A stretch of DNA of 64,000 bases, taken from positions 35,437,019 to 35,501,018 of the forward strand of contig OU862920.1 of NCBI GenBank assembly GCA_917880885.1, read 5' to 3'. This DNA comes from Limnephilus marmoratus. Lineage: Eukaryota; Arthropoda; Insecta; Trichoptera; Limnephilidae. Position numbers and translations under genes: made by a program. Positions 10,946 to 22,331 of this stretch are shown here, one piece after another; position 1 is the first letter of the stretch; each line of letters starts with the position of its first letter. The notes below the pieces were generated by a model, which saw only the letters and a list, made by a program, of their open reading frames with translations, searched no databases and was not told the origin of the DNA.

Positions 10946-12737
10946 TCCTCCCTATCGGATGGGTGCAAATAGATGAACTTTCTAATTCAATGGAAATTGT
11001 TGTGTTATTGATGTTAATGTAAAACCATACGTAAATAATGTATTTTACACAGATCGGTTATTTATTCGACGGGTTCACACAGCCGTCGCGGGTTGGCTAA
11101 GACCAACATCATCGCACAAGCCACATTTCCCGCTTTTGATCATGGTGGTAAGTGGAATCTGAAAAATGTTGACAGGTGACCTAGGAACGTTTGGCTTTAT
11201 TAAAAAGAAGTGTAAAGTTTAAATAAGAGAAATAACTCACCTTACATGAGATACACAATTTAACCAAATTAATAAATTTCGAAAGCATTTATTCATTAAA
11301 CGCCCGTACGGCGTTTGGAGACATAATATGTGTGGAAAATCTACTAATATTATTATTTACAAACATTTCAGTATGTATATGCATAATATAAGTATTAATA
11401 CAATTCACACTACAAACATAAAACATGAAAATTATTATTTTACAAACATAAAACATGAACATTATTATATTACAAACATAATACATAAACAAATCAATTA
11501 AATTCACAACTAATTATTTTTGCTTTGACGCTAGACGGAAAGGTTTTGAAAATATCGAAAAGGTCTTTAAATGTATTGGCAGTTCGGTGAAATCGCAACA
11601 GCGGTGAATGATATGTATGGAATGTACGTGAAGAGCGATAAGATTAGAATGGGGTTAAATTATGCAGTTTACATGACAGAGAAAGATCTGCCAAGAGAAT
11701 AGTTGAAGTACGAGAGTGTTGCCCCAGAAAGACATTGCTCTGTCTAGTGAATCAAATAATGCATGGAGTAGTCATGTGAAGAGTGTACAAGAAGACGTAC
11801 GATGAGGCAATGTACGCAAATGAAAGAAGAATGTTGAAAGTAGATTGTTGCAAGACAGAATTGTGCAAATGTGCAGTTACAGATGATCTGATCATTCTAA
11901 TAACTCCCCAACGATGAGTTCGTGCGTTTTAATTTTTGCACAATTTGTGTTTGATTTTTCTAGCTAAACTTTACTCAGCATTAAGGTATTTTTTCTTTAT
12001 GCATCTTTTCAGATCCGATTTTTGTTTTCAATTTGGCTTTTACGGAAATTATACCTTGTCGGTTTGTAAAGAGAGTTTTAGGATACATAACGGAATACAA
12101 CCGTACCCAACCAAAAAACAATATAATTCTAATAACATTAATCATAAGTTCTTTTAATTCAAATTAATGATCCCACGTGGAATAGAAAAATAGCTGCCTA
12201 TAATTTTGAAGGTTTTCTATGTAGGCGACAAAAAATAATCATTATAATTTCAGGGATATTTTTCGAAACGAAGGTCTAAATAATAATATCACGTACTTCA
12301 TGAGGACATGCTTCAAAGACTGTGTTGTATAGGTGGGTAACTAATCCGAGCGCCGAACCAATTATGTAGGTACTTCGGGCTTGATGGGAAATTATACCTG
12401 GAGAAGATTGAAGATGTTCGTGACATTGATGACATAATGCTAAAATCGTTAAATCTGGGACGTAAATTGCGGGTTATTAAAAATACTATATATTGCAAAT
12501 AAAAGTTTGTTAAAGTGATACTATGATGTGTATAATTCGAAATCAGGCGGCTAACAATAATATTATTTAATCTAATTACTTACGCAGATGACCACAAGGT
12601 TTAAAATCCCGTTTAACACCAGTCTCGTGTTTTGATTTATTCACGAAAAAAACATCGCCGAAAAGAGTGATTTATTTTTTTATACTCGGGCACAAATGTT
12701 TAAATACTTCATCATTTTCATTAAAATCGTTTTCTAA
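10946..12737. other. Unassigned DNA with a small tandem repeat
   Basis: No known element was identified. At about 11405-11490 the motif TACAAACATAAAACATGAA recurs three times at about 35-bp steps, giving a repetitive minus-strand frame. Short frames at 11936-12157 (+) and 12313-12498 (-) show no motif. Confidence 0.4.
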
Positions 12738-13264
12738 AAAAAATCGAAGTGTGCAATTCACACGCGGTAGAAGTGAAATCTTCAGAAAACTGAAGTAGAC
12801 AAGAGACAAGAGTGATAAGAGTAGACAAGAGTGGGGAGACTGCATAGTACTTTTTAATTAGTGAAGGATGATTTTTTCCAAATTTGTCATCTTATTAGTA
12901 TTTGTGTTTTCTTCTTCAGAGTTGAAAGATGTCACTTTCTTTGTGTTTTCTTTGCCTGTTTATTTTGGGGTGGTTTGAAGATTGTATATTGGTTTTATAA
13001 GAATATATTTTATTTTTTTGGATATCGTAGAATTTGATCCTTGGTCCGCTGAGTGTAAGGCTCTTTATACCACTAGACCAAAGGACCAAAGGAGACTTGC
13101 ATGGGACCGTGGATTTATCGTATTATATTCGAACCGAGTACCCGTGAAATTCCCTCTTTCTCTCGCAGGTTAAATCCTATAGCTGTGTTTGTCTCTTTTT
13201 AGTGTCGCTCTTTTCCGTTTCATCGAGTTTCAAATCACAACAGTGCTAAAGAAGACTTTAAAAA
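12738..13264 (+). mobile_element. Family A element with internal insertion (A3)
   Basis: The left end is an A run followed by AATTCACACGCGGTAGAAG and extends to GTGGGGAGAC near 12842. The right part resumes at about 13160 with CTCGCAGGTTAAATCC and runs to CAACAGTGCTAAAGAAG. The intervening 320 bp are foreign to the family and include a tRNA-like segment. A small duplication of AGACAAGAGT units lies at 12796-12835. Confidence 0.7.
13020..13092 (-). repeat. Degenerate tRNA-like SINE head inside A3
   Basis: On the minus strand the segment reads TTGGTCTAGTGGTATAAAGA (A-box-like), followed about 30 bp later by AAGGATCAAATTC (weak B box). This is the layout of a tRNA-derived SINE head and not a clean tRNA gene. 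The tail end probably lies toward 12850, but its boundary is unclear. Confidence 0.45.
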
Positions 13265-14211
13265 ATTTACACGATATACAATAAAACCTAAACCGAAGAC
13301 GGGCTCCAAAGTCTGAGATTTTGAACTTTCAATCTATTTTTTAGGATAAATACGTTATTTTTTCTGGGCTTTTAAAAAGATGATTAAAAAAAATACTCGA
13401 TTATTTCAAAATCAAATTTCTATGTGTCCTACTTGTAGTATTATTTATAGCATTTAAAAAGGCGTAATATTTATCACTATACAGAATCTAGATACGTACA
13501 TCAAAAATATGACTAAATAACAACGTGTTGGGTTCGCCTGAGCGATCTAATTTTGCTTTGCTTAATTCATTCACCTTAATTCACACATCACAAATCTTTT
13601 TCACACATACGAAAATATTTCACATTGTTAACTACAATTGTGAACGTGAAGTAACCCTGGCCTCGAAGACTGATTACTCTCTATAATATCTTACAATTTA
13701 CGTACATCGAGTATGTTTGAAATTACTGTTGCAAGAATTTTTAAATAACAAAGCTCACCTTGTAGAGTCCGTGCTCGGGGCTTCTTGTTCAGAGAAGAAT
13801 TCTTTTGTGCATTTAACTTTTTTCAACATAAAAAGATATTTTGTACAAACCACATCTGTACTTGGAATAAAATTCGCAAAGTTATCGGAAACTTCGTTAT
13901 CTGAATTAAGACTTTTGGTTATACACTCCAGTGAATGTTTACAAATGCTCTGTGAACGTGAATATGAAGTTTGTTTTCGAGGGAATTAAAAAAAAAAAAA
14001 AATCAGTTACGCGCGCAGTATTTAAGTTATAATATATTTTTTAATTTTATTTATAAAATATAACATATTTGATTACAAGATATTTACATAGGATTAATAA
14101 ATTATATCACCATGTTAGTAAGATGTCTGTTTCATGGTGACTAACAGAACATAGTTATATTGTTTAGTCAAGTAAAAATAAATAAAAGCGACAAAATAAA
14201 ATAAACACAGA
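13265..14211. other. Unassigned DNA with one 90-codon frame
   Basis: The frame 13717-13989 (+) has ordinary amino acid composition but no motif I recognise and no clear start context. It could be an exon or chance. An A run follows at 13987. Confidence 0.35.
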
Positions 14212-14489
14212 GAAAAAAAATCAAGTGCGGTTCACACGCGGTAGGAGCAAAACAATCTCAACCAATACTTGAAAAGTGAGGTCATCATCAAAGTGACCAA
14301 TGAGCGCAGACCTTGCATAATTTTCGTTTCATATCTCAACCAACAGCAAGCAGCCTATAAAAGTGAGATCATAATCAAAGCGGCCAATGGGCGCAGTTGC
14401 TGCGTCGCAGGTGCAATAATCGTCATTTCCGTTTCATCCGAAATCCAAATCGCAGCGGGGCTATAGAAGTTTCATTTATAAAAAAAACC
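14212..14489 (+). mobile_element. Family B element (B1)
   Basis: The left end is an A run with GTGCGGTTCACACGCGGTAG. The interior holds two copies of a CCAATGrGCGCAG module near 14297 and 14382. The right end is AATCGCAGCGGGGCTATAGAAG with TTTCATTTATAAA. Both ends match families A and C; the interior is B-specific. Confidence 0.75.
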
Positions 14490-15090
14490 AACCCTTATCT
14501 TTACTGTAATACAACTACATATTTGCAAGGATTGAACTTTTCTACTCAAGAATCGAAGTGAACCACACCACCCAGTTCGATAAAACCGACATTTATTTCG
14601 TGTATTAATCGCTATCATCGAATTTCAGAGAATTGTGTAAATGTTTACAACGTACACCCGTGAAAACCTTAACCATATATATAGATAGATTTGTATATTA
14701 TAAGTCTTTAAAAATAAAATAAAACATTTTTTTCTTGTCGGATAATCACTAGGCAGCCACATAAATATTTCCTCAACCTGTTGATATTCGCATGTCGCTT
14801 CACCTGTATCAAAAATAGCTAATGATTCTTTACCGTACCTAAGTGGTCCTCGGTACGGTAGTTGACCAATTACTGCACACGCTTTAAATAAAGTTCCGTT
14901 AAGATGTCGAAAGCCTTTTAGGGCTCGTGATCCATTAACGAAGGTTAATGCTTGCAGGAGCCATTTGTTTATAAATAGCTCTCAAATTTGACATTTTACG
15001 GACTATCGATTCGATTTCAGCACATTCTGTAAAGGGTTTCAGGTTAGTTTGGGAATCGAGGGTAATGACGACATAAGCTTGGATAAATTG
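14490..15090. other. Unassigned spacer
   Basis: Nothing recognisable beyond short AT-rich sequence. An open frame on the minus strand (14935-15177) overlaps the A4 element and is a by-product of it. Confidence 0.35.
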
Positions 15091-15305
15091 TTTTTTAAGT
15101 GATAACTTCTTAAACACCGTTGTGATTTGAAACTCGATGAAACGAAAAAGCGACACTAAAAAGAGACAAACATACATCCATCCATAGAATTTAGCCTGAA
15201 AACGAGATAGATAATGGGTCCTCTCTTAGTGCGTCGTAGCCTCCCCACTCTTTTCTACTTTAGTTTTCTTCTACCGCGTGTGAATTGCATTCTTGTATTT
15301 TTTTT
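15091..15305 (-). mobile_element. Family A element, full length (A4)
   Basis: On the minus strand it runs from the hairpin end (GCAATTCACACGCGGTAGAAG shared motif, near 15270-15290) to the GAAGTTATCACTT end at 15091. The interior GTGGGGAGGCTACGACGCAC and the TCTCTTTTTAGTGTCGC block are conserved. It abuts A5 in the same orientation, sharing a T run. Confidence 0.8.
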
Positions 15306-15446
15306 AAGTTAAAACTTCTTTAGCACCGTTGTGATTTGAAACTCGATGAAACGAAAAATAACGACACTAAAAAGAGGTTAAAAACACTTACATCCATAGG
15401 ATTTAGCCTACGAGAGAATGAGATAGACTAATCGGTCTCCTTTTTC
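15301..15446 (-). mobile_element. Family A element, truncated (A5)
   Basis: The right-end half only: from AGTTAAAACTTCTTTAGCAC (read on plus) through CATCCATAGGATTTAGCC to GACTAATCGGTCTCC, where it joins family D sequence. The hairpin end is missing. A4 and A5 in direct tandem suggest insertion next to the existing T run. Confidence 0.75.
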
Positions 15447-15780
15447 GGGTCCCTAAGAAAAATAAATTTTCCTTCACTGTCTGTGTCATCTTTAGGGTTG
15501 CTGTGTGGAGCGTTTTCAGGAAAAGGAAGAAGACGAAATTCTGGGAAGGAAAAAGGTTTGAGGGGTGCGTAAGAATTTGGGGGTCTCTGTATCCAGGAGT
15601 GACGGGCTCATTGCGATGCAAGGCGATGTATTGAGGGAATCCGTTTGTAGACTTCAAAGGATCTCCCGCAACTTGCTTCTCCCGACCGTGCCCGCCACCC
15701 AGCTGTTGAGCAGAAGTATCCGCCACCAAGACCCGTGTTAACCCAATCCCTGCTGGGTCACCCCACGAACCCATTAGGTC
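15447..15780 (-). mobile_element. Family D retroposon (D3)
   Basis: On the minus strand: TTCGTGGGGTGACCCAGCAG, the GCGGCAGAC-like region, GGAGATCC, CACTCCTGGATACAGAGACC, the pyrimidine-rich block and a degraded CCCTAAGAAAAATAAA self-complementary end. The poly(A) is missing; the 3' end abuts A5. Confidence 0.7.
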
Positions 15781-16863
15781 GAAATTGATGAGTAGCCTAT
15801 AAATTAGGTACGTATTAATAACAATATGAAGGTTTGGCTAAGAGAACATAAAACTAGTTACTAGAAGTAGTTAAATGCATTTCAAGCAATTATGTGATTG
15901 TGATGGTGGTCTCACACTCACGTGATCCTGTGAAAAGCTTTCTTTAGAAAACAAGAAATAATTATTTCTTTTCTTTAAAAAGCAATTTCACGAAAACTTT
16001 ATTTTGTAGAGTCTTCGAGAAATATTTATTTCAACAGCCAATTATCTAATTGCTTTTCATCCTACTAACTTAAGTGTCTAATAAAAATTATAAATCATTG
16101 TACTCTGCCTGATAGAAAATTATTGTATATAATTAATGGTATGTCGTTAAAATACAAATCTACGTACCTTCTCATACTCAAAAATATATATAAACACAAG
16201 GTGTTATGAAGATTGACTTACTTTAGCAATTACAGCAATTCCTGACATTATTTGGAGTGTAATATTTATTTGTATCAAAAAAAATGAAGCGTTTATAATA
16301 CGTACATAAAATTCTTATGTTATTTTTTTTAATACATCTACTTGAATTTAAATTTTGTTTTCTTGATTGAATGGATGCATGAACGAAGTGGGATCTTGGA
16401 AATGGACAAAAACCCACTTTAAACCATCATTCAACAGAAACTCCGATTGACTCGTTGTTGATGACAATTCATTTCATCAACTTTTGGTGGCAATCACGCA
16501 CACACACGCGGATATATACCAAGATAAGTCTTGGCTTCTGACCGAACGGACACGCAAAAGCGATTAATTTGCGACAAAAACTCAAGACATAAGGCCTCTG
16601 AAGATGGACGAAATTCTGTCCGAAACATCTAGAGTTAAAAAGTCCTTTTCAGGACTACGTTACGCGGGTAAACCGAGAAAATTGTTTTACGGATATCATA
16701 CTCATAAAAATACCTACACCCTATTATTATTATCTACTACAATTTTTATCAAAATATACTTGCTTGGGTGTAGGTATTTATACGAGTATCTAGTATGTAC
16801 GTGGGATGTCTATATTGTCTAAGCGTTGCTAAATCATTTATCTGATTGCGATAAAATTTTGGG
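15781..16863. other. Unassigned DNA
   Basis: No known element. An imperfect inverted repeat, ATACTCATAAAAATACCTAC (16698-16717) against GTAGGTATTTATACGAGTAT (16771-16790), lies across a (TTA)n-rich loop. A segment near 16440-16580 has weak resemblance to 57700-57800 (both have CCCACTT followed by CCGATTGA). Confidence 0.4.
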
Positions 16864-16902
16864 GATTTGATGTGAGCATGCCCGCGATGGTCTATTTACT
16901 GG

Positions 16903-17238
16903 TTTTTTTTACATGAATACCGCACAAGAGTCCCAACTGCTCCCGTCTGGAGCCAGTGGGACTATGGCATCCCCAATTAGGGTATGTTGTGAGGCTGAAG
17001 GTAGTAGGGAGGGGAAGGAGATAGGAAGAGGAAGGTGGGGAAGTAACTGGCTATTCAGATCTGGTCACCAAATACGGCTGAAGCCATTTAAAGCAACGTT
17101 TTAATTCTGAATGGTGGTCATACACCAGGGCGATACAGAGAGTATCTTCCTCTCTGGAACGTGTCGCAAATATACTATATATTATTTTAAATGAATAAAT
17201 TGTGAAATAACACTAATTAATCAAATAAAATATATTTT
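16903..17238 (-). mobile_element. Family T SINE, head lost (copy T2), with long flanking repeat
   Basis: The T run at 16903-16910 is the poly(A) tail on the minus strand. GAATACCGCACAAGAGTCCC, the ACGGGAGCAG complement, the purine-rich block and ATCTGGTCACCAAA follow in T order, to AATCAAATAAAA near 17230. The tRNA head is missing. Imperfect direct repeats at 16864-16902 and 17239-17281, both starting GATTTGAT and containing GCCCGCGATGG, abut both ends and look like an aged target duplication of about 40 bp. Confidence 0.75.
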
Positions 17239-17281
17239 GATTTGATATGTGCGTGCCCGCGATGGTTTTTATATATACTGG

Positions 17282-17463
17282 TGAGCTCTGTCATTATGAA
17301 ATTTGTATAATAAAATTGCAATAGGTGGCACGCGAGCTGTTAGAAAACTGAATTTACCGGGACTGAATGTAAGGAATGCGGGTGGGGGGAGGGGAACTCA
17401 GGAGGGGGGTTCAAATTATTTATTTATTAAGTGGCATAGTAACGCATGCCGGGAACTCTCTAG
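17282..17463 (+). mobile_element. Helitron 3' end, second subfamily
   Basis: It ends with GGCATAGTAACGCATGCC, a hairpin, then GGGAACTCT and CTAG (17460-17463) followed by T. Upstream GGCACGCGAGCTGTTAGAAA matches, inverted, the copy at 32218-32415. The G-rich tract near 17380-17410 corresponds to the C-rich tract there. The 5' boundary is not seen. Confidence 0.7.
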
Positions 17464-17933
17464 TAAGTTATATTTATGAAGGAAAATTAGAGAGCAGATG
17501 AGTTGATGTTTCTAGTTATTGCTTATGAATTATCAAGTGGATCAGCTGCTTTCTGAAATGTCCATCATAAACACAAGATGAGAAATATCGCGTAAAAATT
17601 TGCCATCCAAGTAAAAAGATAAGGGTAGAGGGACATATGAACGACCTATTTTCAAAAGTGGTAAGATCATTGATTGTACGGACATAAAGCGTGATTAATA
17701 TTTCTGATTGTCCATTATAATAATTTAATATAATGTTTAGGCATTTCGCTTTGAAAAGTTTTATTTCACATGTTCATTTATTACTTAATTTTTTTTTAGT
17801 TCATTAAATTAATTAGGTGATTAGGCTTTAAAAATGCAGATACAAATATTGTGTGTTATATATCTGAAAATGTCGGGGTTTCTGCATTTGAACTGGAGAG
17901 ATTGCGATTTAAGAGCGTTTAACCAGCCAGCGG
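17464..17933. other. Unassigned spacer
   Basis: No element, RNA gene or coding frame is recognised. Confidence 0.35.
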
Positions 17934-18190
17934 ACGAAAATCCACATTTCGTCGAAAGTTGTTCTTACGATCGTGCAGGGCGGTTACAATAAGAAAGATT
18001 AATTATTTTCCGTACCAGCTTTTTTAAAATTATGACTCAATATCGAATTTATTTCAATCCAAATTAGCTTTAATTTATACCTTCATCCAAAAATGCTGAA
18101 AGGCGTGATGATAAAACTATTAAAATAATGTACTATTTGTAATTATTTTTTGATTATAAGTATTTATTATTTTTTATTTAAAAAATCTGA
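17934..18190 (+). repeat. Unclassified direct repeat, copy 1
   Basis: The segment includes TGTTCTTACGATCGTGCAGG, AGAAAGATTAATTATTTTCC and AATGCTGAAAGGCGTGATGA. It matches 19083-19373 in the same order and orientation with substitutions and a small insertion. It could be a dispersed repeat, a segmental duplication or LTR-like ends; TG..CA ends and a primer-binding site were not found. Confidence 0.7.
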
Positions 18191-19082
18191 AATATATTAG
18201 TTTGTAAGTGCGCAAATAAATACACAAATGGACCAATTTTCGTCAAGAAACACATGTACGTACATATTTTTAATGATTTTATTGAAACTAAAATTAAAAT
18301 TCTAAAACATGCGTTTGCTAGATAATGTATTGATTTATTTTACCGCATGATTATATTATTTGAAATGGGTGTGGTATAATACAAAATCTTTTTTGAAAAT
18401 TTAACAAATCTGCCAACGACCTATGGAATAACCTTATTATACTAAAAATTAAAAAATTTTCAAAATTTATTACATGCGAATGCTAGATAAAAGAACAATC
18501 TTTCGAAATCCATTTATAATTTTCTGTGGAAAAGAGTCAATACGTCTAAAATCTGATTTGAAAATGACATATTTCTGGTTTTCTCTGGTAATGCCCTCTT
18601 AATGCCCGGTGTGTACGAGGTTCGTATTTCAATGCAGGATAGCAAGCTAGAATGCCGGCGTCCTATCCTGACAAATCCTGGCTTACTATCCTGGCTTGGC
18701 ACAAAACTAGAGTAGTTTACGTTTACGCGATGCTAGGAAATTTGAGGAACAGTGCAGTGACTACGGTAACCACATATCCGCCTCCGACCGGAGGGAAAAA
18801 TGAAAAGCTTACGTAGCAGAAACATTGCCGTCATTGTCACTATTATGCCGATTCTCATTAATTCAGCACAATTTTGTTTATAATGCTTGTATTGTACTTG
18901 ACTTGTTTATAAGATGGATTAATATAGTTCCGCACACATTCTTTAACATGATCCAATTATACAAACTTTAAATTAATCTCCTTACTGAGTTTTGGCATTT
19001 TTAGAATATAGCGAAATATAGAAAAAAATATAGCACGTCATCACCGTGCACCTGCCGACCATGTATGGTCATGTCATGCCAC
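18191..19082. other. Sequence between the direct repeats
   Basis: About 890 bp with no coding region. A weak internal repetition, ACATGCGTTTGCTAGATAA (18308) against ACATGCGAATGCTAGATAA (18473), lies about 165 bp apart. Confidence 0.4.
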
Positions 19083-19373
19083 ACGAAAATCAACATTTCG
19101 TAGAAAGATGTTCTTACGATCGTACAGGGCGGTTCTAATGAGAAAGATTAATTATTCTCCGTACCAGCTTTTAAAAATTATAACTCAATATCAACGTATC
19201 AGCTTTTATAACTCATTTCAAATTTGCTTTAATTTATACCTACATGCGAAAATGCTGAAAGGCGTGATTATAAAACTATTAAAATTATGTACTTTTTGTA
19301 ATTATTTTTTGATCATAAGTATTTATCATTTTTCAATTATGTCTAAGTAACATAAGAATGTAAAAAAATCTGA
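19083..19373 (+). repeat. Unclassified direct repeat, copy 2
   Basis: The second copy of 17934-18190 carries GGCGGTTCTAATGAGAAAGA and AATGCTGAAAGGCGTGATTA. It has an extra insertion of about 30 bp near 19190 where AACTCA and CAGCTTTTA are repeated. Confidence 0.7.
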
Positions 19374-20873
19374 AAAAAACAAAAAATTAAAACACCTAAA
19401 TTTTTATGAAATAATAAAAAAAAATTTAAAAATGTAAAGGCACATTTAAATAAGAACAAACAGGCCGGCCTGATCACGATGGAGGGTCCGACCAAATCCA
19501 TAGTTTAAAAAAAATGTCGATTGTAAAAATGGGGGACATAAAATGAAAATGGACGAAAAAATCGACCTTAATTTAGCAATAAATTTGTCCTTTTTAATAA
19601 TAATTTTTCATAAGTTGAGGTTCCTCAGCTTACACCTTTAATTTTCATTAAAATTGCATTGAAAAAAGAATCGGATGAAAATTCGATGAAACCGACTTGA
19701 AAGGCGTGCGTTTGAGAAAAACGATTTGGAAGGGTTTGTTTTGGCCGTGCTGCTTCGTTCTCTGTTTTAACTGCTTGGCGTGTGCCATTAGTAACTATAT
19801 TTCAAGGTCGAATTTGATGCTACAACTTGAAGATTTTAAGGCGATTTTTTGGATCGGCTGGACCAGACTCCCCCTTTTATCGAATTGATTACAATACATT
19901 ACTCTAAAAATTCATTAATGATCTAAACTCTAAACTGAACGTTTCCAACATAAATTTACATCGTGAATTTAACCAGGTCACCGATATGTGCTGTGAAATA
20001 TATTCAGATACCTTCCTGCTTTCGTTTTACTCCGAGATCTCTCGTCAACTTCGGTCTATTTTGTCGTTCCTCATTCTGATTGCACGCCGAGGATTTCTTT
20101 CAAAACTACGCCACATAGTGCTTACCTAGTTTTCATTGTCGCTTAGTCCTATTCGTTTATTACTCGACATATTCAGAAAATACGGACAAAATGTTCTCTG
20201 GGAAAACACTGAGTTGGAAAACTTTTGATTGTGCCATTTTTGAGAAACACTACCTCAATGGCGCCGAATGAAAGATAAATATATATGAGAAGACAGCATT
20301 TATGTAAAATATTTGTAAGCGGAAAAAATACCCAATCCTTAAATGTTATGTGACGTAGTTAGGTAGGAATATACTATCTTGATATAAGTGCTTGCTTATA
20401 TTATAAGAAAACCGCATACCACATTTCTATTATTTTTGGATTAATTTGCAAATTAAATGTGATCAAGTAAATAAAAGTTCTTGATGCTTTCATACAGCAT
20501 GAGTATTCTGGATACGTCCCTGCAATTCAGTCTATTTGATGTGGTCTTCCGTTGTCAGTGTTCAAATATCGGAATAATTAATTACGGTGTCTTCGGAGGT
20601 GAACATCAAAACTCCTCCATTTCATGAATGTCTTCAATTAACTACTCAGCCCGATAGGACTACCCAGAGAACTCGAAATTCATTGCCTAATAGAGCGAAT
20701 TTATCTTAGGTACACAGAATGGAGTATATTAATCAAACCACGCTTTTATTTCATTAAAATATCTTAACCACTAACTAAAATTCTGATAAATTGTCTGTTC
20801 TATTTCTGTTTGTAACATAACCTAACCTAACCCAACGGCAAGCACATCATACCCTTTGTACAGGTTTTCTGTT
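19374..20873. other. Unassigned DNA
   Basis: No mobile element or conserved frame recognised. A 63-codon frame (19697-19888) has no motif. CCTAACCTAACCC at 20820-20832 is only two to three units of the arthropod telomere motif and is not a telomere. Confidence 0.35.
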
Positions 20874-21581
20874 GAGAATTTGAAGGTTAACCTTTACAAC
20901 CTGAATGTAAAAATCACGTGTCTATCACCCAAATGGATAGTTACTGGAGTCACGATCGCGGAGTGATCGTGTTTTTTTAATATTACTTTTTCCTTTTCCA
21001 GTAACCAAACACTGCCTACCGTTAAACCGAACATTCAATTCAATTCATTTCGGTTAATTGTTTTGAAAAACTTGTTTTGAAATTCTTTATTTTAGTGTGT
21101 TTTTGAAAACATTTTTAAAGTAGTAACAGTGGTTACATCATATAAAGTAGCAGTAACAGAGGTTGCCTTCTAAAGGCACATTTATTGGTGCTAAATTTAT
21201 CGATGTACAAATTGATTCTGTTCAACAGTAAGATTACTCTTCCCACCAGCATGACCAACAGCAATGACAACGGCCATCTTTCGTCCGCAGTCAATCATTA
21301 AGTGATGCAACACGATTAAAGTGATCGGAGGTAACTAAAATAATATTATCGGGGTCCTTCTCAGTACCTTCCACCTTTTACGACCTGACAATTGAATAGA
21401 CATGAAAGTCCGATTTAACGGGAGGAAGTGTATGGTTAATGGAAAGGATAGATACAAATAATATTAAGAAACACGATCGCTCCGCGATGTAGAGGGGATC
21501 GCCAGTGTTAGTGACTCCCCATTCGGGTAATAGGTACGTGATTTTTACATTCAGGTACGTAAAGGTTAACGTACAAATTCT
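20874..21581. mobile_element. DNA transposon remnant with long inverted repeats
   Basis: The left arm from about 20875 (AGAATTTGAAGGTTAACCTT, CCTGAATGTAAAAATCACGT, CGCGGAGTGATCGTGTTT) is repeated inverted at the right, ending near 21581 (AAACACGATCGCTCCGCGAT, ACGTGATTTTTACATTCAGG, AAATTCT). The arms are about 100 bp with small indels. The inner 450 bp have no coding frame. I could not define a target duplication, so the superfamily is open. Confidence 0.7.
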
Positions 21582-21825
21582 AATACCTTTTCACGGATAA
21601 TCTAAAGTAGAAAGCCCTGAATTATGGAGTATGTGATGTTAAAAATAACTTATATATGGCACAAAACTCCCTGTTGGGGGAATTGTATAACCCCTATCCA
21701 TTGCGGGAGGGTTTAAACACGTCCATTTATGACTCTGTACGACACTTAGAAGCCTTTTAAAGTTTTTACAACAGAAAAAAAAATTACACAGTTCAGTTTG
21801 ATTCATAATTTTCATCTGTCCAGTT
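21582..21825. other. Unassigned spacer
   Basis: Nothing recognised before the truncated A element. Confidence 0.3.
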
Positions 21826-22001
21826 AAACAAGTGGACAAGAGTGGGAAGGTTACGAAGCACCGCGCAAAGAGGAGACCGATTTTTCTATCTCATTCTCTC
21901 ACAGGCTAAATCCTATAGATGTATGTGTTTGGTTTTTTTTTGGTGTTTTTTCATCGAGTTTCAAATCACAACGGTGCTAAAGAAGTTTTTTATTTCAAAA
22001 A
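21826..22001 (+). mobile_element. Family A element, left end missing (A6)
   Basis: It starts inside the family at AAGTGGACAAGAGTGGGAAG and continues through GCTACGAAGCACC-like and AGGCTAAATCCTATAGATG to CACAACGGTGCTAAAGAAG and a T-rich right end. The first 50 bp of the family are absent. Confidence 0.8.
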
Positions 22002-22045
22002 GGTTGATACTACAGCCGGGTTTTAAACACCTACCGTTAAAATAA

Positions 22046-22331
22046 ATAAAAATCAGGTGCAGCTCGCACGCGGTAGAAGCGAAACTTAACCAAAACAATC
22101 TCAACCAATGGGAGCCTTGAAAACTGAGGTCATAATCAAAGCGGCCAATGAGCGCAGACCTAGCGTCATTTCCTTTTCATATCCCAACCAATAGGAGCCT
22201 TGATAAGTGACGTCTTAATCAAAGCGGCCAATGAGCGCAGTTTGATGCTTAACAGGTGCTGTAATACGTTATTTCCGTTTCATCCGAATTCCAAATCACA
22301 ACGGGGCTGAAGTTTCACTTCAAAAAAATTT
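22046..22331 (+). mobile_element. Family B element, full length (B2)
   Basis: Left end: CAGGTGCAGCTCGCACGCGG with TAGAAGCGAAACTT after an A run. Two internal tandem modules of about 83 bp each contain AACCAATrGGAGCCTTGA then AAGCGGCCAATGAGCGCAG. Right end: AATCACAACGGGGCTGAAG, TTTCACTTCAAAAAA. It is the clearest B copy in the window. Confidence 0.85.
22105..22232 (+). promoter_or_regulatory. Array of four CCAAT boxes in B2
   Basis: Exact CCAAT pentamers lie at 22105-22109, 22145-22149, 22188-22192 and 22228-22232. The steps of 40, 43 and 40 bp come from the internal tandem duplication. CCAAT is the core site of the NF-Y factor. Whether NF-Y binds here is not known. Other B copies keep most of the boxes. 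Confidence 0.45.

Noticed and set aside
17934..19373. A complete LTR retrotransposon bounded by the direct repeats
   Set aside because: No gag/pol remnants, no primer-binding site and no TG..CA ends seen.
20817..20836. CCTAACCTAACCC as telomeric (TTAGG)n DNA
   Set aside because: Only two to three units inside ordinary unique sequence. Telomere arrays are far longer.
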